Below are positions 9,244 through 17,200 of a DNA stretch of 64,000 nucleotides, piece after piece. This DNA comes from Clostridium sp. DSM 17811 (lineage in GTDB: Bacteria > Bacillota > Clostridia > Clostridiales > Clostridiaceae). Location: NCBI RefSeq assembly GCF_018861905.1, contig NZ_JAHLDU010000016.1:1-64000 (forward strand), read 5' to 3'. Both the position numbers and the translations under genes were made by a program. How positions within the stretch are numbered: the first letter of the stretch is position 1; every line of letters begins with the position of its first letter. The notes under the pieces were generated by a model. That model saw nothing but the letters and a program-made list of their open reading frames with translations, was not told the DNA's origin and did no database searches.

Positions 9244-9294
9244 AATATTATTCTTAATTATCAATTGAAATTACTTTGAAAGGAATGAATAAAA

Positions 9295-10152
9295 ATGGAT
9301 AAACAAAAAGCCGCATTATTGTCTATATTTTCTAATACTGCGTTAATATTTTTTAAAATAGTAGTTGGAGTATTAATGGGCTCCGTTAGTGTTATTTCTG
9401 AAGCAATCCATTCTTCTATAGATCTTTTAGCGAGCCTTATTGCTTTTTTCTCCATTAAGGTAGCATCAAAAGCTGAGGACGATGGTCATCCCTTTGGACA
9501 TGGCAAGTATGAAAATGTATCTGGTTTCGTCGAGGCTATATTAATTTTACTTGCTGCCGCACTCATTATCTACCAAGCCATAAAAAGGATTTTTGAAGGC
9601 GGAACTGTAGATAATGTAGGTGCAGGCATATTAGTAATGCTACTTGCCGCCGTAGTTAACTTTTTTATTTCAATGATTTTATTAAAAACAGCAAAAAAGA
9701 CAGATTCTATTGCCCTAGAGGCTGACGGCATGCATCTTCTAACAGATGTATACACATCTATTGGAGTATTTCTTGGGCTTGTATTATTAAAAATAACAAA
9801 TATACCAATTATCGACCCACTTACTGCTATATTTGTTGCAATCCTAATAATTAAGACTTCTATAGACTTAATCAAAAAATCTTTAAATGATTTAGTAGAT
9901 TCTAAGCTTCCAGATGATGATATTTTAAAGATATTAAACATACTTGACTCTCATCTAGAAATTACTAAATATCATAGTTTAAAAACAAGGAAAAGTGGTC
10001 CTACACGAGAAATTAATGTAAACGTGCATGTTGTTGAAAATACCTCACTAGTTGATGCCCATAACCTCTCTGATAAGGTTGAAGAAGAAATAAAAGACAT
10101 TTTCCCTGGAGGGTCCTATGTATTGATTCATATAGAACCAGAAAATTCATAA
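9295..10152 (+). CDS. cation diffusion facilitator family metal exporter
   Basis: Inner-membrane divalent-metal/H+ antiporter, 285 residues, with six predicted helices and a C-terminal cytoplasmic ferredoxin-like metal-sensing domain from about residue 205. The transport site shows HSSID in helix 2 and HLLTD in helix 5. This HxxxD/HxxxD pair is characteristic of zinc-type members, while manganese members usually have DxxxD. GHPFGHGKYEN follows helix 2 as usual. GAAAGGA precedes the ATG. A promoter with repressor-like palindromes suggests induction by metal. The metal is inferred, not shown. Confidence 0.9.
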   Translation: MDKQKAALLSIFSNTALIFFKIVVGVLMGSVSVISEAIHSSIDLLASLIAFFSIKVASKAEDDGHPFGHGKYENVSGFVEAILILLAAALIIYQAIKRIFEGGTVDNVGAGILVMLLAAVVNFFISMILLKTAKKTDSIALEADGMHLLTDVYTSIGVFLGLVLLKITNIPIIDPLTAIFVAILIIKTSIDLIKKSLNDLVDSKLPDDDILKILNILDSHLEITKYHSLKTRKSGPTREINVNVHVVENTSLVDAHNLSDKVEEEIKDIFPGGSYVLIHIEPENS

Positions 10153-10173
10153 GAAAAATATCAAATAAAGTTA

Positions 10174-10216
10174 AAGTGAAAGCAGCTCAATTGGTATTGT
10201 GTTGTTTTTCTCTTTT
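10174..10216 (+). terminator. degenerate copy of the conserved-loop hairpin
   Basis: AAAGTGAAAGCAGC pairs imperfectly with GTTGTTTTTCTCTTT around the loop TCAATTGGTATTGT, and a T-rich run follows. The loop is nearly identical to that of the hairpin at 15620-15661. It is a probable terminator for the CDF gene. Confidence 0.5.
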
Positions 10217-10329
10217 TTTAAATATTCTAAATATTACAACTTTTATATTTTATATTGCTAAAGTGTAAAAGTTGTAATATCATGGTAAATGTCGTTTAAA
10301 AAAACTTATTATTAAGAAAGAGGTAAATT

Positions 10330-10458
10330 ATGGAAGAATTAAGGGATGAACTTATAAGACTTATAAATGAAAAAGGACCTTTGAATGAAAGAACAATACT
10401 CGTCAGTCAAGAATTGGACAAGCTTATTGTTTCTCATTATCATTTTGAAAACAAATAA
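10330..10458 (+). CDS. Spo0E-like aspartyl-phosphate phosphatase
   Basis: A 42-residue protein reading MEELRDELIRLINEKG then SQELDKLIVSHY. The SQELDKLI signature and the helix-hairpin-helix size match the Spo0E family, whose members dephosphorylate Spo0A~P and delay sporulation. AGAGGT stands before the ATG, and a stem-loop follows the stop immediately. The gene is easily missed because of its size. It stands alone between the CDF gene and the xylanase remnant. The target in this organism, Spo0A or another response regulator, is inferred from the family. Confidence 0.8.
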   Translation: MEELRDELIRLINEKGPLNERTILVSQELDKLIVSHYHFENK

Positions 10459-10459
10459 A

Positions 10460-10479
10460 AAAAGGCATTGCTGCCTTTT
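10460..10479. terminator. stem-loop after the Spo0E-like gene
   Basis: AAAAGGCA pairs with TGCCTTTT around TTGC. The A-run and T-run on both sides make it usable from either strand. Confidence 0.65.
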
Positions 10480-10543
10480 CTACTTGAAGATGCACCGCCC
10501 CCAAGCTCATGAACATTCACTGGAATCTTCGCCAATACAGAGC

Positions 10544-11319
10544 TTACTTTACAATGGCAGATACTTTGTTTATAGTCCTTGTATCAGTAAGCACAATGTT
10601 ACCAAATTTTGATGTATTCTGGAATGAACTGCCTGAATCATCACACCAAGCTGCTACACTAATTCTTTTTCCCGTAGAATCAGCATTGTTTACTTGAACA
10701 TCAAAGCCAAGTGTTGAACCGTCTGCTGGTTTAATAGCAGTAAGTGGTATCACTTGTTCTACTATATAGCCTGCTTTAGTTCTACTTGTTGCAGATTTAA
10801 AACCATCAGGTTTTGTACCTCCAAAACTTTGTTCATTATCAAAATTAACTCTTATTTAAGAATCATCCTTTTCATAAGATGATGTGTTATACTTGAACTT
10901 TCAGAGTTATTTTGACTCATTTTGTAGTGTTTATAACCTGTTTTACAATTTGTAGTTTTACCATCATTTTTATCCACAAACACCTCTATACTGTCTTTCG
11001 CTTTTGGAGTTACACCTGTGACCTGTGCATATATGTACAGATTATTTTCATCCCATAAAGTTTTAACATTTGCGGTAGCTCCATCCACGCCTTTTTAAAT
11101 TGTGTTAGCAGGTTATGTCTGTCCCATAGTCCATAATTTATCAATATTAGGCCCGATTAATGGCGTTCCTTTAGCACTTGATAAAGATTGTCTATTAGGC
11201 GTTGCTTTACTTGAGTTCACTATTGCCCAGTAAGCAGGTTTAGCCTGAAACTTACTATCAAACAACAATGGTTGATACTCTGAAAGCCGTGAATTTGCAT
11301 CCGTTATACCCCATACCAT
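10544..11319 (-). pseudogene. decayed GH10 xylanase C-terminus with CBM9
   Basis: Three consecutive minus-strand pieces match one protein order. 11113-11319 (VWGITDANS, then FQAKPAYWAIV) is the end of a glycoside hydrolase family 10 catalytic domain. 10852-11088 (VKTLWDENNLYIYAQVTG, then DSIEVFVDKNDGKT) and 10544-10753 (VIPLTAIKPADGSTLGFDVQ, then AAWCDDSGSSFQNTSKFG) are halves of a family 9 carbohydrate-binding module. Stops and frameshifts separate them, and the signal peptide and most of the catalytic domain are missing. It is a relic of a secreted xylan-degrading enzyme and is not expected to function. Confidence 0.8.
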
Positions 11320-11392
11320 GACGGTACTAATGTTATTCTTTTTACTTTCATCATTTTTTCCCCTCTTTAACTTGAATTTATTTTATTAATAT

Positions 11393-11719
11393 TTACTCTT
11401 GAAAAACGCACCTACACCATGTTTTTTTGTTACATTTATGACAATATATTTTTCTATGATATAATTTGTTTTTGAGACTAAAAATAGAAAAACTTTTAAT
11501 ACTATCCCACAATGAAATTTTGAATTTTTCATTACATTCATCACATACCCATATACAATTAAATGTTCTCCAACTAACTAACACCAATATTCCTACAATG
11601 TAAAATAAGAAATATAAAATCCCAAGTAAAACATTACTAGCCTTTGGTTCTAAAAAAATCATAATAAATGTCATTGCAATATATATACATACTCTAATTA
11701 AAACGCTCCTGCTTATCAA
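11393..11719 (-). CDS. small membrane protein with zinc-ribbon cysteines
   Basis: A 108-residue protein with two hydrophobic helices (about residues 6-24 and 28-48), then a cytoplasmic tail carrying CDEC and CHKC pairs about 36 residues apart, as in a zinc ribbon. The start is TTG at 11719, set by a GGGGG ribosome site seven bases before it. It is the last gene behind the first repeat copy of the cassette-like array. No family is recognised. Function is unknown, and metal binding is inferred only from cysteine spacing. Confidence 0.6.
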   Translation of the reverse strand: MISRSVLIRVCIYIAMTFIMIFLEPKASNVLLGILYFLFYIVGILVLVSWRTFNCIWVCDECNEKFKISLWDSIKSFSIFSLKNKLYHRKIYCHKCNKKTWCRCVFQE

Positions 11720-11736
11720 ATCAATGCCCCCTAAAT

Positions 11737-11881
11737 TTATTTTACTCTTTTAGCAATTGGATGATTTTCTTTAAACTGAACTAAATCCCATAAGTTTCCG
11801 TATAAATCTTTAAATACCGCAACTGTACCATATGATTGTTCTTTAGGTTCTCTAACGAATTCTATACCTCTTGCTATCCAG
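11737..11881 (-). pseudogene. VOC (glyoxalase/bleomycin-resistance) protein tail, copy 1
   Basis: The minus strand encodes the C-terminus of a VOC-superfamily protein (SYGTVAVFKDLYGNLWDLVQ, then HPIAKRVK and stop). The upstream half is missing or out of frame. A nearly identical tail lies at 13975-14100, so one duplicated gene has been truncated twice. Confidence 0.7.
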
Positions 11882-11957
11882 TAGACAAAATAGTTGTTAA
11901 TTTTCTATTGTATCTGTTAGTACATCCTGTAAACTTCCATAGCGGCCTTTATGAATG

Positions 11958-12287
11958 TTAAGCTTCACCATAGTATTTTGCAAAATAGAAAATCCCTTTT
12001 TTACGAACTATATAATTCTGTAGATAACCACCTGTGGCTTTTTCTCTCGGAACAATAACTAATTCGTAACAATGAGCATTTTCAGTTTGAAGGTATTTAC
12101 TATCTATCTTATTGTGTAATACATCATCATTTATTGGTGTTATACAAGCTATAATTGGATGACCACTAATAAACAAGTAAGTTCTTAATGCTCCCTTTGG
12201 TGTAAGACATGAAGCGTTAAAAGCACCAATTATAATTATAATAGCAAAGATTAATTTCCACTTTTTAATTTTCAATAATTTTTTCAT
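11958..12287 (-). CDS. small exported or membrane-anchored protein, unknown
   Basis: 109 residues beginning MKKLLKIKKWKLIF, followed by a hydrophobic stretch to about residue 28, which is a signal peptide or anchor. The remainder is soluble with no recognised domain. The frame also opens at 12317, but the GGGGGGTG ribosome site points to 12287. A copy of the roughly 70-base repeat lies directly upstream and probably supplies the promoter. Confidence 0.55.
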   Translation of the reverse strand: MKKLLKIKKWKLIFAIIIIIGAFNASCLTPKGALRTYLFISGHPIIACITPINDDVLHNKIDSKYLQTENAHCYELVIVPREKATGGYLQNYIVRKKGIFYFAKYYGEA

Positions 12288-12317
12288 ATTTGCACCCCCC
12301 AAAAGTTCTGTACCCAT

Positions 12318-12381
12318 ACCCCATTTATTGAAATTGTACTGGTTTCAACAAAAAAAAACAATACAAATTGCATGAAACGTA
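12318..12381 (-). repeat. array repeat, copy 1 (promoter-bearing)
   Basis: One of three similar blocks (others at 13236-13290 and 14334-14400). Read on the minus strand, it contains TTGTTT, 17 bases, and TACAAT, followed by TTCAATAAATGG. Each copy stands upstream of a short minus-strand gene group. It could be a duplicated promoter region or a recombination site. Confidence 0.6.
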
Positions 12382-12533
12382 CTTTTTCTGTCATAAGAAG
12401 TTATTTTTACATATAATATAGTTGTAATTATCACACTAATTATTATTGCTTTTACAATATATAAGGGCTTTTGGAGAAAATAAATTAGATTTAGCAAAAT
12501 TACTTCAATTGGTATTGTGTTACATTAAGAATA

Positions 12534-12660
12534 TCAATACACGCTTAGCTTGTCTTTTGTGTACACAATAGAAACAAAATTAGGACTCACAAAAGGTTCG
12601 CCACCTTCGGCATACATTAGACCTTCCATTGGATTAGCGTAAATTGTGCTTTTGGAAATT
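12534..12660 (-). pseudogene. C-terminal fragment of an unidentified protein
   Basis: The minus strand keeps an open frame of about 42 codons (MEGLMYAEGGEPFVSPNFVS, then YTKDKLSVY and stop) directly behind the stop of the gene at 12661, with no start codon or ribosome site of its own. The residue pattern looks protein-like, so it is probably the tail of a deleted gene. I cannot name the family. Confidence 0.35.
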
Positions 12661-13143
12661 TCAATATGTATTTGGCTTTTCTAATAACCATGGCAAATAT
12701 GTTAAAATCTCCATTTGAATGCATGGTGTTGGAAAATTCTCACTTACCAAAGAGCACTCTTCTTTATATGCAACATTAAAGTTATTTGCAACACTAATCA
12801 TTTTATCTTCAACTAGATGGCTTGTCATAGATTTTTCTGTTTTTGATATAATTTCCCAAGGTGACTCACCTTTAATAATCCTACCACATATATGATAAAA
12901 TCCACCATAACATAAAATATCTTTATCAGAATAATATACACATATCTCGGCTGGTTTTTTAATATCTACACCAAGTTGCTCAAACAGTTTACTAACCTCA
13001 AGAGAAACCTTTTCTACAGCCAGTTCATAGTTCTGGCATCCATCACATACACATCCTTCTGAAACATATATTTCATTTTTATAAAAGTTTTTATTTTTTT
13101 CAACATTAATATCAAGAATATATTCCCCTACATTTAATCGCAT
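12661..13143 (-). CDS. unknown soluble protein with CxCxxC motif
   Basis: 160 residues with no membrane segment or signal peptide. CVCDGCQNYELAV near residue 33 offers three closely spaced cysteines that might bind a metal. The rest is an alpha/beta-like sequence ending LPWLLEKPNTY. The ATG at 13143 has GGAGG eight bases upstream, so the five extra residues of the longer frame are rejected. It follows repeat copy 2. I do not recognise the family, and bacterial 'hypothetical' status is likely. Confidence 0.6.
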   Translation of the reverse strand: MRLNVGEYILDINVEKNKNFYKNEIYVSEGCVCDGCQNYELAVEKVSLEVSKLFEQLGVDIKKPAEICVYYSDKDILCYGGFYHICGRIIKGESPWEIISKTEKSMTSHLVEDKMISVANNFNVAYKEECSLVSENFPTPCIQMEILTYLPWLLEKPNTY

Positions 13144-13235
13144 ACTTCTATCCTCCAATTTGTGTTATAAAACTAATCTGAATTCGCATTTTCTACTATT
13201 TTAACGTAATATAAAAAAAGTATTTATCTACCCCT

Positions 13236-13290
13236 ATCCCATTTATTGAAATTGTACTGGTTTCAACAAAAAAAATACGAATTGCTTGAA
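13236..13290 (-). repeat. array repeat, copy 2
   Basis: Shares the CCATTTATTGAAATTGTACT core and the following GGTTTCAAC and A-run with the copies at 12318 and 14334. It is shorter on the far side, where the shared GCATGAAACG is altered to GCTTGAAAA. It lies upstream of the gene starting at 13143. Confidence 0.6.
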
Positions 13291-13329
13291 AATAGAAAAA
13301 TGCGTATTAATGAGTAAAGATTATGCTAA

Positions 13330-13885
13330 TTACCTTGGGTCTGATTTTAAAATTGCATATTGAGCAATACTGCAAAATTCACCTACATTGTTTTTTTGTG
13401 CATTTCTAAAAATGCCCTCAAATTGCATACCACATTTTTGCATTACTTTTCCAGAAGCAGGATTAAGTACATCGTGATAAGCAGATATCCTCATAAAACC
13501 ACAACTGAATAAATAGTCAATAACTGATACTAATGCTTCGCTTGTAATACCTTCATTCCAAAATTTCCTAGAAATGCAATAGCCTATTTCTGATTGTTCT
13601 AAACAATCATTTATTGAACAGCACCAATACTTCCAATAACCTGATTTCCATTATCTTTACATACAACACCCCAATGATATGTTCCTTTTGAAGCGTATGA
13701 ATCTATCCATGTTTGCATAATACCTTTAGTATCAGTTATGTCTAAATGTGCTAGCCAGGATAAATGCTTTGCTTCTTCGGGATTACCCGCCAATTATTAA
13801 ACATATTTGTTGTCTCATCCATGACAAAAGAACGAAGTATTAACCTGTTGGTTTCAATTATTGTTGTACCTTGATGAACTAACAT
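13330..13885 (-). pseudogene. GNAT acetyltransferase (RimJ/RimL type), two frameshifts
   Basis: Conceptual repair gives a full GNAT protein of about 185 residues: start MLVHQGTTIIETNRLILRSF, middle GTYHWGVVCKDNGNQVIGSI, and the acetyl-CoA-binding half (EIGYCISRKFWNEGITSEAL, then HDVLNPASGKVMQKCGM) ending LKSDPR. One base is missing near 13790 (Trp-Ala junction) and another near 13620 (after SIGAV). AGGGGGG stands six bases before the ATG. Both breaks are single-base deletions, so genuine decay or two consensus errors are possible. The family acetylates protein N-termini or small amines. Confidence 0.8.
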
Positions 13886-13974
13886 CTCATCCCCCCTACC
13901 ACATACATAAATTGAATTACAGTCTCTTTAAATAGTTTCTCATCCCACTCATTTGCTTTACTGCTCAATTGTAC

Positions 13975-14100
13975 TTATTTTACTCTTTTAGCAATTTGAT
14001 GGTTTTCTTTAAACTGAACCAAATCCCATAAGTTTCCGTATAAATCTTTGAATACTGCAACTGTACCATATGATTGTTCTTTAGCTTCAACTAATCCCAA
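13975..14100 (-). pseudogene. VOC protein tail, copy 2
   Basis: Nearly identical to the fragment at 11737-11881 (EQSYGTVAVFKDLYGNLWDL, then HQIAKRVK and stop). It retains only about 40 codons and is cut at its 5' side next to the gene at 14116. It shows that the segment was duplicated before truncation. Confidence 0.7.
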
Positions 14101-14115
14101 TCCAGTAACTTCTCT

Positions 14116-14340
14116 CTATCTTTTGATTGCTTTAATCCTTTTGCCTTCTAAAATTAGACTCTTTAATTCATCTGTTACTGTATCAAGCACTCCAACTTGT
14201 TCAGCAATCCTATTTACATTTGTATTTATACGTTTAATATCACTTCGTATCAGACTAATATTACCTTCTATACCTACAAGTAATCCTATGCCCATAAGTC
14301 CCAAAGCAACTGCATAGTTCATTATTTTACCCATATCCAT
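14116..14340 (-). CDS. small membrane-anchored protein, unknown
   Basis: 74 residues: a hydrophobic helix at about residues 8-23, then a charged amphipathic tail (heptad-like LIRSDIKRINTNVNRIAEQV) that probably forms a coiled coil. The start lies inside repeat copy 3 (AATAAATGGATATGGG), without a convincing ribosome site, so the second ATG or leaderless translation is possible. Layout resembles small phage or toxin-associated proteins, but nothing proves that. Confidence 0.4.
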   Translation of the reverse strand: MDMGKIMNYAVALGLMGIGLLVGIEGNISLIRSDIKRINTNVNRIAEQVGVLDTVTDELKSLILEGKRIKAIKR

Positions 14341-14400
14341 TTATTAAAATTGTACTGGTTTTAGCAAAAAAAGACAATACAAATTGCATGAAACGTAATT
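14334..14400 (-). repeat. array repeat, copy 3
   Basis: The third block, with CCATTTATTAAAATTGTACT, then an A-run, ACAATACAAATTG and CATGAAACGTA. The far half matches copy 1 closely. The stretch 14401-14750 beyond it has no gene, only AT-rich sequence before the protease. Confidence 0.6.
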
Positions 14401-14750
14401 TTACATTCCTTAAGAGAACAAAAAAACTCATTAAAAACAACTAGCGTTGCTCCTGGAGAATAAGGAGTATTTAAAATCTTGATGTATTTACAAATGAGTA
14501 GGTTTAAATCATAATGCTGAAAAACCTTAGTAATTATGAATTTTTATTATAGATTTATATGTACGACTGTTAAAATATGGTATATAATTACTTTTATTAT
14601 ATAAAAGTCTAAATAGCTAATAGGCATATAAACTTTGTATATGGAATGGGGGTGGGAGTGTAAAGTAGTTACTATTGTCTAAATAATATAGAGATTAATC
14701 ATCAGGATTGATATGGAAGTCCTAAAAAACAATTTATTGGGGGTATAAAA

Positions 14751-15599
14751 ATGAAATTCAACAAAATTAGTATCAAAATCTTAGCATGTTCACTTGTAGT
14801 TTTAGGATCTTTAATTCAAACTCAAAATTCATATGCAGCTATTTTGCATCCAACAGGGTTAAATCACTTACATGAAAAAATACCAGGAATTAAAATGTTA
14901 GAGGATTCAGATAGTAAAATACAATTGCCTACAAAAGTTGACTTAACAAGTCAATTTCCTAAAGTAGATAATCAAGGAAGTTTAGGAAGTTGTGTTACAT
15001 GGGCAACAGGTTATGCAGATAAGACTTATCAGGAGGGTCAAGAGTGGAAATGGCCTTTAAATACAATTTCCAATATATTCAGTCCAGCATATATATATAG
15101 TCAAATACATGCAGATAATTCAGCAGATGGTGGTGGAGCTAATTTTTCCGATGCATTTAACATTTTAGAGACACAAGGCTGCACTACATTAGCTGATATG
15201 CCTTATGATGGAAACGAATATGCATGGAAAACTACACCTACAGCTAAACAAAAAGCTAATGCAGCTAAATATAAAGCAGAAAGCTGGAGTGAGCTTCCAG
15301 ATGGCAATTATAGTGCAATAAAGGCACAACTTGCAAATGGTAACCCTGTAGTTATCGGTATATCAGTATATCCAGATTTTGATAAATTAGATGCTAGCAA
15401 TCCAATTTATAATCAGATTTATGGTACAAGTAGAGGTGGCCATGCATTATGTGTAATTGGTTATGATGATACTAAAAGGGCAGTTAAAATAATAAATTCA
15501 TGGGGAACAGATTGGGGAATTAATGGTTATGGATGGATTAGTTATGATTTAATAAAGAGTCAAAACATAGAAGCATATACAATGACTGATGCTTTATAA
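14751..15599 (+). CDS. secreted papain-family (C1A) cysteine protease
   Basis: 282 residues with a signal peptide at 1-29 (ending SYAA), a short propeptide, then a peptidase C1A domain. The active site is complete: Cys81 in QGSLGSCVTWATGYA, His in GGHALCVIGYDD and Asn in IINSWGTDWGINGYGW. The propeptide is much shorter than in plant papains, as is usual for clostridial members. TTGGGGG precedes the ATG. The enzyme is expected outside the cell or in the wall, degrading proteins. It is transcribed alone and ended by a strong hairpin shared with the convergent acetyltransferase. Confidence 0.93.
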   Translation: MKFNKISIKILACSLVVLGSLIQTQNSYAAILHPTGLNHLHEKIPGIKMLEDSDSKIQLPTKVDLTSQFPKVDNQGSLGSCVTWATGYADKTYQEGQEWKWPLNTISNIFSPAYIYSQIHADNSADGGGANFSDAFNILETQGCTTLADMPYDGNEYAWKTTPTAKQKANAAKYKAESWSELPDGNYSAIKAQLANGNPVVIGISVYPDFDKLDASNPIYNQIYGTSRGGHALCVIGYDDTKRAVKIINSWGTDWGINGYGWISYDLIKSQNIEAYTMTDAL

Positions 15600-15619
15600 A
15601 TTATTGTTAGTATAACAAC

Positions 15620-15661
15620 AAAGTGAAAGTAACTCAATTAGTATTGTGTTACTTTCACTTT
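15620..15661. terminator. strong bidirectional terminator with conserved loop
   Basis: A 14-base-pair perfect stem (AAAGTGAAAGTAAC with GTTACTTTCACTTT) closes the loop TCAATTAGTATTGT and is followed by a T-run. Nearly the same loop is found at 10174-10216, and a remnant without a good stem lies at 12500-12525. Confidence 0.85.
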
Positions 15662-15690
15662 ATTTTTTTGATAAATAGTTGATGCTAATC

Positions 15691-16098
15691 TTACTCTTTA
15701 ATCTGCTTTCTTTTCATGCCGCAGGACTTCGGATCTACATACTCAAAATCAAATTGATAGTATAGCTTATCTGCTGGTTTATTGGCAATCAAACATACAT
15801 ATGCATTTTCATCTGTGTTTTTGTTTAAATAGGAATCTATTTCTCTCATAACCACTTTTCCTAGACCTTTACGTTGATAATTAGGATCTACCATAATATC
15901 AGAAACAACATAAGTTATCCCTTGATCACCAACAATTCTTCCAAAACCAATTAACTTATCATTATCCCATAAAGAAACAATAAACAATGAATGTTTCAAT
16001 GCAATCTCTGTTTTTGATAAATCTTTCGTTCCCATTCCAGTTTTTAATCTCAAAGAAATATATTCTATCGCTGATGGAGCGCTGTATGTTATATCCAT
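15691..16098 (-). CDS. GNAT family N-acetyltransferase
   Basis: 135 residues, normal for a minimal GNAT enzyme. The fold is recognisable from LIGFGRIVGDQGITYVVSDI, the acetyl-CoA pyrophosphate loop YQRKGLGKVVMRE at about residues 77-90, and the C-terminal YYQFDFEYVDP. Such proteins transfer acetyl from acetyl-CoA to an amine, and the acceptor is unknown. GGAGG precedes the ATG. It is convergent with the cysteine protease. It is intact, unlike the GNAT pseudogene at 13.3 kb, to which it is not closely similar. Confidence 0.85.
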   Translation of the reverse strand: MDITYSAPSAIEYISLRLKTGMGTKDLSKTEIALKHSLFIVSLWDNDKLIGFGRIVGDQGITYVVSDIMVDPNYQRKGLGKVVMREIDSYLNKNTDENAYVCLIANKPADKLYYQFDFEYVDPKSCGMKRKQIKE

Positions 16099-16240
16099 GT
16101 CTATTGAAACCTCCGATTATATAAATAAATTTTATTGCACGATAAAATACAATCACACAACAATTTTCGAGTTAATTGTACCATTATATTGCATGTTAAT
16201 ATCATATCCTGCTCTAATATTAGTGTATTTGATGAATACG

Positions 16241-17200
16241 TTATTTTACGTATGTAGAAATAAACTCTTTTGACATTTTGGCGATTTTATCTGCGTTTGT
16301 CCAATGTAAGTAATGCTTCCCACTAAGAACTTGAATCTTTTGAATATCAGAGTTTGAAATTACTTGTTCATGAAGTGGCAACCACTCTTTATCGCTGTCC
16401 ACCGAATCTTTTGACAAAAAGGATAAAACAGGTAATTTATTTGGGTATTTCACATCATATAGTTCTTTTGTGTTTTTATTTACCATATTAGATTCATTTA
16501 TCACAGATATATTGCCGCCGTTCCAAACTGTTGCCATATTTTTCACTTTAACTTGTTCATTAGAATAATAATTGTTTTTGTTCATGCCATCGTCAACACT
16601 TTGCAAAAGATATGTAACATCCCTTACAATTCCAGACGTATTAATCAACGCCAAATAGGGTGACATGTTAGCATCTTTATTGATTTTTGTTTGATTAGGT
16701 GTAGACTCGTCAATACCAATAATTGCCTCCACTTCTTTCGGGTAATTTATTGCATAGTACATAGAATATATGCCCGATATGGAGTGGGGCATTAATATAT
16801 ACGGTCCATTAATTTTCAATTCTTTAAGTGCTGTCCTTATTTCCTTTACAATGTTTGCATTAGAACGTTCCTCTTTTGTAGTGTCACTAAAACCGTATCC
16901 AAAGCATTCAAGGATTACGACTTTATAATCAGCACTTAACCTTTTTGCCAAAGGCATAAAATCTGTAATCGGTGAAGCGGTTCCTAATCCACTTAATAAT
17001 ACGATTGTTTTTTTTCCTGAGCCAGTTACATAAGCTTGCATATTTTTACCGTCTACATTTATCGTCTGACCGATTTTATATTTGTTCTTTTCAATTGAGT
17101 TCAGGATCTTATGCGTTACTGCTGAGATAATTAATAGTCCAACTATAATCCCAATAATCCATAGTAATACTTTTCTTGTTATTCTTAGTGCCTTTCTCAT
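16241..17200 (-). CDS. membrane-anchored alpha/beta hydrolase
   Basis: 319 residues with an N-terminal membrane helix (about 9-30), then an alpha/beta-hydrolase fold. The oxyanion strand LLSGLGTASP and the nucleophile elbow MPHSISGIYS are visible, the latter with His in place of the usual first Gly of GxSxG. His of GKHYLHW is the likely catalytic base. The start overlaps the stop of the permease gene by four bases (ATGA), so the two are translationally coupled. Its placement with a permease and the pseudo-ABC-LytTR protein suggests a membrane-lipid, ester or peptide substrate, which is inference. Confidence 0.82.
   Translation of the reverse strand: MRKALRITRKVLLWIIGIIVGLLIISAVTHKILNSIEKNKYKIGQTINVDGKNMQAYVTGSGKKTIVLLSGLGTASPITDFMPLAKRLSADYKVVILECFGYGFSDTTKEERSNANIVKEIRTALKELKINGPYILMPHSISGIYSMYYAINYPKEVEAIIGIDESTPNQTKINKDANMSPYLALINTSGIVRDVTYLLQSVDDGMNKNNYYSNEQVKVKNMATVWNGGNISVINESNMVNKNTKELYDVKYPNKLPVLSFLSKDSVDSDKEWLPLHEQVISNSDIQKIQVLSGKHYLHWTNADKIAKMSKEFISTYVK

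Noticed and set aside
11393-14400. True integron
   Set aside because: No tyrosine integrase, no attI, and the repeat does not show the paired R and L boxes of attC sites. Only the cassette-like arrangement is retained as an observation.
14401-14750. Riboswitch in the protease leader
   Set aside because: No conserved core of cyclic-di-GMP, glycine, lysine or other known riboswitches could be recognised by eye.
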